Assembly (NCBI GenBank): GCA_017860455.1
Contig: JAGDMF010000004.1
Coordinates: forward strand, 24,314 to 88,313
Reading direction: 5' to 3'
Origin: Bacteroidota bacterium
GTDB lineage: Bacteria; Bacteroidota; Bacteroidia; Bacteroidales; WCHB1-69
Length of the DNA stretch: 64,000 nucleotides
Positions 1 through 7,356 of the stretch are shown piece after piece. Position 1 is the stretch's first letter, and each line of letters begins with the position of its first letter. Under the pieces are notes generated by a model. The model had not been told where the DNA came from and did no database searches. It worked only from the letters and a program-made list of their open reading frames with translations. The translations under genes were made by a program, and so were the position numbers.

Positions 1-419
1 TTTACTGCATCTTCATTCAATTGAGCTCCCCCCTTTAAGGGTAAAATAATAGCATCTACTCCGGCACATTCCGCTGAACGTGATATCGCTCCAATATTTC
101 TAACATCTGTAATTTTGTCTAAAATCAGGATAAATGGAGGTTTCCCTTTTTCAAAAATGCCCGGCAAAACATCAAAAATACTTTGATATTCAATCGATGA
201 AATAAATCCAATAACACCCTGATGATTTCCCCTCACTAACCGATTCAATTTTTCAATTGGTACATATTGAAATGGAATTTTATTTTCTCTGATTTTTATA
301 AAAAAATCTTTAAATAAATCTCCTCTTAATCCTTTTTGAATTAATACTTTATCAATTGTTTTTTGACTCTCTATCGCCTCAATGATGGGGCGAAACCCAT
401 AAATAATATTGTCCTCCAT
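1..419 (-). CDS. rlmB: TrmH-family 23S rRNA 2'-O-methyltransferase, probably RlmB (5' part only)
   Basis: SAM-dependent rRNA 2'-O-ribose methyltransferase of the SpoU/TrmH family; RlmB modifies a guanosine in the 23S rRNA peptidyl-transferase region. The first 139 codons are present and the gene runs off the left edge. The start ATG (417-419) opens MEDNIIYGFRPIIEAI, a typical family N-terminus. Residues 1-80 fit the small L7Ae-like substrate domain with NHQGVIG at 65-71. The SPOUT domain begins near 97, with motif 1 (N108, G110, R114 in NIGAISR). A TAnnTTTG promoter lies just upstream. Assignment to RlmB rather than another TrmH paralog rests on the N-terminal domain and is inferred, because motifs 2 and 3 are outside the window. 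Confidence 0.85.
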   Translation of the reverse strand, partial: MEDNIIYGFRPIIEAIESQKTIDKVLIQKGLRGDLFKDFFIKIRENKIPFQYVPIEKLNRLVRGNHQGVIGFISSIEYQSIFDVLPGIFEKGKPPFILILDKITDVRNIGAISRSAECAGVDAIILPLKGGAQLNEDAV

Positions 420-440
420 TTTTATTATTTGATTTACTTG

Positions 441-448
441 CAAATGTA
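441..448 (-). promoter_or_regulatory. Bacteroidota -7 promoter element for rlmB
   Basis: TACATTTG on the minus strand matches the Bacteroidota primary sigma -7 consensus TAnnTTTG and lies 22 bases upstream of the rlmB ATG, implying a short leader. Confidence 0.55.
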
Positions 449-490
449 CAATTTTTTTGTGAAATTGGCTACATAACCAAAAAAGTTACT

Positions 491-498
491 TATATTTG
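491..498 (+). promoter_or_regulatory. -7 promoter element for the TolC-type gene
   Basis: TATATTTG matches TAnnTTTG and lies about 60 bases before the TolC-family ATG, leaving a leader of roughly 55 nt. Confidence 0.6.
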
Positions 499-559
499 CC
501 AACTGTTTTTAAATAGAACCAATTATAGAAAATTTTAAGATAGATTTAATAAAAAAGAG

Positions 560-1930
560 ATGAAAAAAAGTATCCCGTTTCCAATCAAATGTAGCTTTAA
601 AAAAGTACTAACCCTCCTTTTTTTAGTTTGTATTGTATGTATTAGTTCCACTCTTTTTGCTCAAAAACAATGGACGCTGGATGCATGTATTGACTATGCT
701 CAACAGAACAGCTTTTCTGTGAAACAAAAAATGATCGAATTAAATAATAAACAGATCCAATACAAATCTACAAAAATGAGTATTGCCCCCTCTGTTTCTG
801 CTTCTGTGGGACAAAATATTGACTTCGGTCGATCTCAGGTTGCTTCCTCTTTGATTATTAGCGGAAACCAAGCTTCTACCTCTTTTGGTATAGGAATGAA
901 TATGGATCTTTTTCAAGGATTAAGAACGTATAATCAATTAAAAGCCAATCAAATAGATATTCAAACAACCCGTTACGAACTGGAGCAGGTAAGAGAAAAT
1001 GTGGAAATGACCGTGATGGCATATTATCTTCAGGTTCTTTTAAATCGTGAAATATTGGCAGTTGCCAAAGTTCAGGAACAGATTTCGCTCGATATGGTTA
1101 CTAAAGTAGAATTGCTTGTACAAAACGGAAAGAGTTCAGATGCTGAATTATTCGTTGCTAAATCAACACTGGCTAACGACAGGTATAGTGTTGTGGAAGC
1201 TGAAAATAGTCTGAATTTATCTAAACTCGACTTAGCTCAATTAATCAATTATCCTAATGTTAACGATTTTGATATTGTTCCCATGGATCAGGAGTATTTA
1301 ATTGATGAACTGTTGAATCGTTCTATTGATGTGAATGCGCTTATTAATAATGCATTACTAAATAGACCAACAATCAAGGCTGCTTTAAATAAAATTGAAA
1401 AAGCCAAAAGAGATATTCAAATTGCTCAATCTTCCTGGTATCCATCCCTTAGTTTTTTCGCCAATTACGGAACCGGATATAACTATATGTTCACCCCATC
1501 ACCTCAATATCCAAATACATCTTTTAATAAACAATTCAATAACAACTCCAGACAAGTGATTGGTCTTTCGCTCAATATCCCGATTTTTGATAAATTAAAC
1601 ACCCATTATAACGTCAAATTGGCTAAATTAGCAGTTCAATCTCAGGAGTTTCAAATGGAGGAGGGAAAATTAACCCTCATTAAAGAGATTCAGCAAGCCC
1701 ATGCCAATGCGATAGCAGCGAAAGAACGCTACAATTCAGCATTAGAAGCATATCAGGCAGCTAAAATTTCGTTTGAATATGAAAAGATCCGTTATGAAGA
1801 AGGTGCATCAACCAACTATGAGTTTAATGATGCCAAAAATAAATATCTCAAATCGGAATCACAACTTATCCAATCCAAATTTGATTACATTTTCCGAATC
1901 AAAATACTCGAATTTTACGGGAAAAATTAA
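560..1930 (+). CDS. TolC-family outer membrane efflux channel
   Basis: Predicted outer membrane channel of a type I secretion or RND efflux system. A signal peptide covers about residues 1-34 (hydrophobic stretch LTLLFLVCIVCISSTLFA followed by QKQW). The mature 420 residues show the two-fold TolC repeat: long polar alpha-helical segments around 90-230 and 275-310 and again near 365-456, with Y/N-rich strand regions between (NYGTGYNYMF near 310). The length fits the family. No membrane-fusion protein or inner-membrane transporter gene is adjacent on the plus strand, so its partner is unknown; the left neighbour is a divergent rRNA methyltransferase. The next gene is convergent and separated by a tandem array. 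Confidence 0.85.
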   Translation: MKKSIPFPIKCSFKKVLTLLFLVCIVCISSTLFAQKQWTLDACIDYAQQNSFSVKQKMIELNNKQIQYKSTKMSIAPSVSASVGQNIDFGRSQVASSLIISGNQASTSFGIGMNMDLFQGLRTYNQLKANQIDIQTTRYELEQVRENVEMTVMAYYLQVLLNREILAVAKVQEQISLDMVTKVELLVQNGKSSDAELFVAKSTLANDRYSVVEAENSLNLSKLDLAQLINYPNVNDFDIVPMDQEYLIDELLNRSIDVNALINNALLNRPTIKAALNKIEKAKRDIQIAQSSWYPSLSFFANYGTGYNYMFTPSPQYPNTSFNKQFNNNSRQVIGLSLNIPIFDKLNTHYNVKLAKLAVQSQEFQMEEGKLTLIKEIQQAHANAIAAKERYNSALEAYQAAKISFEYEKIRYEEGASTNYEFNDAKNKYLKSESQLIQSKFDYIFRIKILEFYGKN

Positions 1931-1933
1931 AAA

Positions 1934-2062
1934 GTCAGACGGCAGATAACAGACTACAGATAACGGACTAATATTTTTAATAAACATATTTATTATCGAG
2001 CAATCGAGCAATCGAGCATTCGAGCAATCGAGCAATCGACTATCGACCATCGACCATCGACT
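1934..2062. repeat. Degenerate tandem arrays (CTGCCGTCTG words, then 8-nt ATCGAGCA units)
   Basis: The convergent gap between the TolC-type gene and DUF3078 is almost all array. 1935-1973 carries imperfect CAGA-TAACAGACTA words; 1995-2062 carries about nine units of ATCGAGCA decaying to ATCGACC and ATCGACT. The last unit ends four bases from the DUF3078 stop codon. The same CGAGCA words recur at 19.4 kb and 55.4 kb. Confidence 0.85.
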
Positions 2063-2065
2063 CTT

Positions 2066-3064
2066 TTATTTTACATCAGTAAAAGTGTACACCAGCCCAA
2101 TCCCTACAATCTCTTTGAATTGAACCCGCCGTATCCGGGTACGGGGTTGATTGATCCCATTTTCATATTCGTCAAACTTTACCTTTTCATTGTATCGTAA
2201 TGATGTAGTGATCCGAAAATTTAACATTTTTAAGAATTGATAGGAAAGCGATAAATCCCAATCCACTTTGAAATTCCCGAACTTTTGATCAGGATCACTA
2301 TAAGGTGTGTAAAGCTCTAAAACAGTAGCAATTTTTATTCCTTTGTAAGTGGTGTTAACCGTTGTTTTCATCTTTGGTCCAACAGTCGTTATACTTCTTT
2401 TATCTACAGGTACACCATAATCGGCCCTTAACATAGAGTCAGGACAACTGGTTACCAATCCTGCAGCAGGGGAGAGGTAAATCGAAAAATGTTCATTGTA
2501 TTTCCAGTCAATACCCAACGAAATATCGGTGTAAGCCGGCGACAAAAAACTGGTCAATTTCTTCGGTTCATTCAAATTGGGAAATTGTTGCGGATATCGG
2601 TAACTGTCGGTGTGTTGTGATTTGAAAGTAATCAATCCTGTTATGAAAAACTTATTGGCTACTTCGTACCCAAACTTAGAGGAGAAATTGATTTTATCTG
2701 CGGATTTTCTCCAGGTAGGCAATAATTCGGATGAATAGAGAATTCCTAACTCATTGTCTATCATTGACTCCCAGGCTAACTTGTTTTTATTGTATATAAG
2801 CTTGGATTTGAGATTAAATATAGCATTAAAATGTTTATACCCACCCTCAGCCCAATTCCATTGATCCGTTTGAGCTAAATTTAAACCCGCTTCCCCTGAA
2901 AAATGCCAGTAATCTAACCACAAATTATTCATGAAAGTATCTGTAATCCCTTCTGTTTTGATGGTCTCAATTCTGTTGTAACGACTAATAGTTGGATGAG
3001 TTTGAGAAAAAGAAAAATGAATGAAACTCCCCAATAAAAATAGGATCAACAAAAACTTTTTCAT
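2066..3064 (-). CDS. DUF3078 family protein, secreted or outer membrane
   Basis: A 332-residue protein with a clear signal peptide (about residues 1-21, MKKFLLILFLLGSFIHFSFS). The remainder looks like a beta-rich outer membrane protein, with alternating aromatic strands and motifs typical of Bacteroidota DUF3078, including FSGEAGLNLAQTDQWNWAEG and the region around LPTWRKSADKINFSSKFGYE. The C-terminal residue pattern (GIGLVYTFTDVK) fits a last beta-strand. The function of the family is not known. It follows the arginase-fold gene by 17 bases and is probably the last gene of the pheT-ribF-topA run. Confidence 0.75.
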   Translation of the reverse strand: MKKFLLILFLLGSFIHFSFSQTHPTISRYNRIETIKTEGITDTFMNNLWLDYWHFSGEAGLNLAQTDQWNWAEGGYKHFNAIFNLKSKLIYNKNKLAWESMIDNELGILYSSELLPTWRKSADKINFSSKFGYEVANKFFITGLITFKSQHTDSYRYPQQFPNLNEPKKLTSFLSPAYTDISLGIDWKYNEHFSIYLSPAAGLVTSCPDSMLRADYGVPVDKRSITTVGPKMKTTVNTTYKGIKIATVLELYTPYSDPDQKFGNFKVDWDLSLSYQFLKMLNFRITTSLRYNEKVKFDEYENGINQPRTRIRRVQFKEIVGIGLVYTFTDVK

Positions 3065-3081
3065 GGTTATCAGTCGTACAA

Positions 3082-4257
3082 TTATCTGTTTAATTTATGA
3101 AAAGCTTTCCACCATCTTTCAGAAATAACATCAGCACATGCTAGTTCATAATCTTTAACGGAACATGGAAGATAATATTTTTGAACTATTTCTGTTTTTT
3201 TATTAGTAATGGGGACAACCATCCACCATCTTCCAGATTTTTTACTACAATAAAAAACCAAATCTTCAATATGATTAGATACAGCAACAGAATGTTTGAT
3301 ATATAGACTTTTATCTTTAAAAGTAGTATCTCCGATTCTATTGTTAAACCCTTCAATAAAGTACCAGATAATGTGGGCAATCAATTGTGATGTTTGATTA
3401 TTGTAGTCTAGGGTTGGATTGTATTCATAAATTCCGAATGAGGACAATTTATCGCTTACCCCTGCAAACATCGCTACACGACAAATCTCTTCTCCATAAA
3501 AGCCGTTTGAAGATGCATTTGGATTACCGGGAGCATCACCACGACGAACAGATGACAAATCAATAGCACAGATTTCAGCATTTCTAACAATTGGTTCCAC
3601 TTCCTCCATATCTTTCCGAATAGATCCAACACGATATGTTTCAAAAAACAATTGTTCCATGAGATCAATGGAGTCAGGACTGTTCATATAGGATTGATAT
3701 CCAATATTAGCATAATTGAGTAAATAGTTGGGTTGTTTAAGAATGATTTTATTTAAAAAAGCATTCGAGTTGATAGGGATATTCTCATTTCCTAAATCGA
3801 AACAAGCATCAACGGACACGATATTGACAACATGTTCTAAACGCGCATAAGCCATATAGTTGGAAAACAATAAGTCGTTGCTTCCACCCAGAATAATAGG
3901 GATAATTTTATTTTCAATCAAAAAAGAGAGCACTTCCGCTAGTATTTCATAAGTGTCGCCAACCGTTTTTCCAACTTTTAGATTTCCTAAATCAATGATA
4001 TTAACCGGTTTATTCCAGCAAAATAATTTATAAAACTCTCTTCTGATTTCATCAGGAGCATAAGCAGCACCTTCATTTTGGGCACTATTTCTCGATTCAG
4101 GAACACCAATCAATGCCAATTGCATATTTTCAAAAGAGATCACTTCCCCTTTTCTAGTGAACCAAATTTGATTGAGGATTTTTTGAGGATGTTCATTATT
4201 CCCAAAAAAATCAAGAGATTCAATCTCAATCGGGTCGAAATAGATGCTTAAATCCAT
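3082..4257 (-). CDS. Arginase/formimidoylglutamase-fold protein with an altered metal site
   Basis: A 391-residue ureohydrolase-fold protein. The fold is recognisable from LALIGVPESRNSAQNEGAA (47-65), the GGSND loop at 124-128, VDACFD at 149-154 and AIDLSSVRRGDAP at 231-243. In active arginases and formimidoylglutamases the corresponding motifs are GGxHD, DAHxD and SxDxDxxDP, which bind two Mn ions. Here two His ligands are Asn127 and Cys152, and the second Asp of the third motif is Ser235. Three of the expected metal ligands are therefore absent, so normal hydrolase activity is doubtful. It sits five bases downstream of topA in a five-gene minus-strand run. Automatic pipelines would probably call it formimidoylglutamase; I would not assign that reaction. 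Confidence 0.75.
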   Translation of the reverse strand: MDLSIYFDPIEIESLDFFGNNEHPQKILNQIWFTRKGEVISFENMQLALIGVPESRNSAQNEGAAYAPDEIRREFYKLFCWNKPVNIIDLGNLKVGKTVGDTYEILAEVLSFLIENKIIPIILGGSNDLLFSNYMAYARLEHVVNIVSVDACFDLGNENIPINSNAFLNKIILKQPNYLLNYANIGYQSYMNSPDSIDLMEQLFFETYRVGSIRKDMEEVEPIVRNAEICAIDLSSVRRGDAPGNPNASSNGFYGEEICRVAMFAGVSDKLSSFGIYEYNPTLDYNNQTSQLIAHIIWYFIEGFNNRIGDTTFKDKSLYIKHSVAVSNHIEDLVFYCSKKSGRWWMVVPITNKKTEIVQKYYLPCSVKDYELACADVISERWWKAFHKLNR

Positions 4258-4262
4258 ATTAA

Positions 4263-6752
4263 TTATTTTTTACGGGGAAACCTTTTTTTTGCAGTGGGAG
4301 TCGTATTTTTGATAATCTCTAAACATTCTGCAAAAGTAAGATTTTCAGCAGTTGTTCCTTTGGGTATTTTGAAATTATCAGTTCCGTTAGTAATGTATGC
4401 ACCATATCTGCCGTTGACTACTTTGATGTTGTCATTTTCAGGAAATGAAGCGATCACATTTTTGGTTTTCATGTTATCGATGAGGTTTATAGCATTCTCT
4501 AAAGTAAGTGCTGCTGGAACCATCCCTTTTTCCAATGTGATGTTTTGATCGTTGTATTTTACATAAGGACCAAATTTGCCAATGGCAACAAACACTTCAT
4601 GACCATTATGTTCCCCTAACAATCTGGGAGCGCGATCTTTATCCTGTTGGATTTTATCCTTGATCAATTCAACAGCACGATCTAATTCGATTTCAGTAGG
4701 TTCTTCATCTTTTGGAAAAGAAACATACGATTTCCCGAATTTGATATAAGGCCCAAATTTACCCATTCCGATTGACACTTCATCTTCTCCGAATTTACCT
4801 AAGGTTCTGGGTAATTTAAAGAGATCCAATGCTTCTTCTAAAGTGATGGTTTCAATAAACTGAGATGCTTTCATACGAGCATAACGAGGTTTTTTATCTT
4901 CATAATTCTCTCCAATTTGAACCATTGGACCATATTTCCCCAATTTGGCATATACATTAGCCATCGATTTAGGATCCTGTCCTAATAGTCTTTCTCCGCT
5001 AGCTTTAGAAGAGTGGGAGATTGCTTCTTCAATCGAATGGTGAAAATTGTTATAAAAATTATCGATCATATTTTGCCAGATCTTCTTTCCTTCTGCAATT
5101 TCATCAAACTCTTTTTCAACATCAGCAGTAAAGCCATAATCCATGATCACTTCGAAATTATTTTGAAGATATTCATTCACTACAATGCCGATATCTGTAG
5201 GAAATAGTTTATCTTTTTCACTACCATATTTTTCCATTTTAGCATGATCAGTAATTTCCCCCTTTTTAAGAATCAACTGTGTAAATTCACGTTCAAAACC
5301 AGTACGGTTGTTTTTTACCACATATTCTCTTTTTTGAATAGTCGTAATGGTTGGTGCATAAGTGGATGGTCTTCCGATTCCAAGTTCTTCCAACTTTTTT
5401 ACTAAACTGGCTTCTGTATATCGTGCAGGTGGTTGAGTATATCTTTGAGTTGCTTTAATTTCGCGGGCACTCAATGGATCTCCGGTAGAAACAGGTGGTA
5501 ACCATCCTTTTATATCTTCATCTTCTTCATCTTTTGATTCAATATACACTTTTAAAAACCCTTGAAATAATACCACTTCACCCGATGCAACGAATTTTTC
5601 AGTACGATTTGAGATAGGTATGGAGATCACTGTTTTTTCGATTTCAGCATCACTCATTTGGGAAGCTATTGTTCTTTTCCAGATCAATTCGTACAATCTT
5701 TTGGCAAAAGTATCTCCCGGAATAGTCTGATTTGCCATAATGGTAGGACGAATCGCTTCATGCGCCTCTTGTGCCCCTTTTGTTTTAGAAACAAATTTTC
5801 TGGTTTTGGAATACTCCTTACCAAAACTTTTCTCAATCTCTTCTTTTGCTGAATGTAGGGCATAATCCGAAAGTACAACAGAATCGGTTCTCATATAAGT
5901 GATATAACCTGCTTCATATAACTGTTGAGCAATAACCATTGTTTTACTTACAGAATAGCCTAACTTACGAGCAGCTTCCTGTTGAAGTGTGGATGTAGTA
6001 AATGGAGGAGCAGGTGATTTTTTAGCCGGATTTTTCTCAATAGCGGATATATAAAAACTTGCTTCTTTGCAATCATTTAAGAATTTAAGAGCATCCTCCT
6101 TAGACTCAAATCGATGATTTAAATCCGCATCAAATTCCATCTTTTTATTGCCTTCAGGATAAAAGTTACCAACCACCTTGTAGGAAGAGGTTGTTTTAAA
6201 CTTTGTGATCTCTCTTTCTCTTTCCACAATTAATTTAACCGCAACAGACTGAACACGACCTGCTGAAAGTTGAGGTTTCACTTTTCTCCATAATACCGGA
6301 GATAATTCAAAACCTACTAATCGATCTAATATTCTGCGGGCTTGTTGAGCATTCACTAAGTCAATATCTAATGTTCTGGGGTTTTGAATCGCTTTTTCAA
6401 TCGCATTTTTGGTGATTTCATGAAAAACAATCCGTTTTACCTTATTCGCTGGAATTTGAGCTGCTTCCATCAAGTGCCATGAAATAGCCTCACCCTCGCG
6501 GTCATCATCGGTTGCCAGTAGGACGTAATCAACTTCCTGTGCCATCTTTTTAATATCGGTAATCAGCTTTTTCTTGTCAGGCATAATTTCATAGTTAGGT
6601 AAAAACCCCTTAGTGATATCAATTCCAATCTCTTTTTGTGGTAAATCTCTAACATGACCTTTACTGGAGATCACTTCGTAATCTTTATCAATAAATTTTT
6701 GAATAGTTTTAGCCTTGGCAGGTGACTCAACGATGATTAGTTGTTTGCTCAT
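4263..6752 (-). CDS. topA: DNA topoisomerase I (type IA)
   Basis: Relaxes negatively supercoiled DNA by a covalent 5'-phosphotyrosyl intermediate. The N-terminal TOPRIM domain has E9 and the acidic triad in TDDDREGE (81-88). SAGRVQS lies at 163-169, and the catalytic tyrosine is Y286 in GYITYMRTDS. The core ends near residue 590. The C-terminus has no zinc-ribbon cysteines; instead it has three or four topo C-terminal repeats with the KFGPY/KYGPM pattern (about 630-815) and a basic tail ending in RFPRKK, the usual Bacteroidota form. The gene is 829 residues and complete. It follows the ribF-like gene by 18 bases. Confidence 0.96.
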   Translation of the reverse strand: MSKQLIIVESPAKAKTIQKFIDKDYEVISSKGHVRDLPQKEIGIDITKGFLPNYEIMPDKKKLITDIKKMAQEVDYVLLATDDDREGEAISWHLMEAAQIPANKVKRIVFHEITKNAIEKAIQNPRTLDIDLVNAQQARRILDRLVGFELSPVLWRKVKPQLSAGRVQSVAVKLIVEREREITKFKTTSSYKVVGNFYPEGNKKMEFDADLNHRFESKEDALKFLNDCKEASFYISAIEKNPAKKSPAPPFTTSTLQQEAARKLGYSVSKTMVIAQQLYEAGYITYMRTDSVVLSDYALHSAKEEIEKSFGKEYSKTRKFVSKTKGAQEAHEAIRPTIMANQTIPGDTFAKRLYELIWKRTIASQMSDAEIEKTVISIPISNRTEKFVASGEVVLFQGFLKVYIESKDEEDEDIKGWLPPVSTGDPLSAREIKATQRYTQPPARYTEASLVKKLEELGIGRPSTYAPTITTIQKREYVVKNNRTGFEREFTQLILKKGEITDHAKMEKYGSEKDKLFPTDIGIVVNEYLQNNFEVIMDYGFTADVEKEFDEIAEGKKIWQNMIDNFYNNFHHSIEEAISHSSKASGERLLGQDPKSMANVYAKLGKYGPMVQIGENYEDKKPRYARMKASQFIETITLEEALDLFKLPRTLGKFGEDEVSIGMGKFGPYIKFGKSYVSFPKDEEPTEIELDRAVELIKDKIQQDKDRAPRLLGEHNGHEVFVAIGKFGPYVKYNDQNITLEKGMVPAALTLENAINLIDNMKTKNVIASFPENDNIKVVNGRYGAYITNGTDNFKIPKGTTAENLTFAECLEIIKNTTPTAKKRFPRKK

Positions 6753-6770
6753 TTTATATTATTTTGTGGT

Positions 6771-7352
6771 TTAATTAATCTTTTTTATAAATAGATGATG
6801 CCCTAAAAGTTCTTCAGCTTCTTCAAATCTTTTTTCTGCAATCATTTTTCTTATTTGTGTGGATCTTACTGCTATATCATGAAGTAAAAATTCATCAATT
6901 TTAATCACTTCTATTCCGTTATTTTCACACAATTCATGAGTGCTGGAATAATCCCCCTCCCGGTTTCTTCCAAATCTGTGATTAGGACCCATAACGATTG
7001 CTTTAGCCCCTATTTTGCTAATCAAAACATCTTTAATAAATTCTTCGGAAGTTATAGCTGCAAATTCTACAGAAAATGGAATAACTAACAAATAATCAAT
7101 ATTTTCGGAACATAACAATGTCTTCTTTTGTTCAAAAGTGGAAATGAGAAAAAAATCGGAATGGTTGTATAAAACTTCACGTGGATGAGGATTAAAGGTA
7201 ATGACAACACTTATTAGTCCCTTATCTTTTGCAGTTTGAGTAAGTTGTTGTAAAACTCTGCGGTGCCCCTGATGTACGCCATCAAAGGAACCAATAGTTA
7301 CAACAGCATCTTTGTTTTTTGGAAAATTATCAATAGAATCTATAATGATCAT
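6771..7352 (-). CDS. ribF: RibF-type FAD synthetase domain only (riboflavin kinase domain missing)
   Basis: FMN adenylyltransferase of the prokaryotic RibF family. All nucleotidyltransferase motifs are present: GSFDGVHQGH near the start, FNPHP, GPNHRFGRNREGD and the RSTQIR signature. Typical RibF is about 310 residues with a C-terminal flavokinase domain; this one stops at LLGHHLFIKKIN, exactly at the domain boundary, giving 193 residues. No kinase remnant fits in the 18 bases before topA. I chose the ATG at 7350-7352, four bases after the pheT stop; an upstream start at 7388 would overlap pheT by 32 bases and add 12 non-conserved residues. A separate riboflavin kinase must exist elsewhere, or FMN comes by another route. 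Confidence 0.82.
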   Translation of the reverse strand: MIIIDSIDNFPKNKDAVVTIGSFDGVHQGHRRVLQQLTQTAKDKGLISVVITFNPHPREVLYNHSDFFLISTFEQKKTLLCSENIDYLLVIPFSVEFAAITSEEFIKDVLISKIGAKAIVMGPNHRFGRNREGDYSSTHELCENNGIEVIKIDEFLLHDIAVRSTQIRKMIAEKRFEEAEELLGHHLFIKKIN

Positions 7353-7356
7353 GCAG

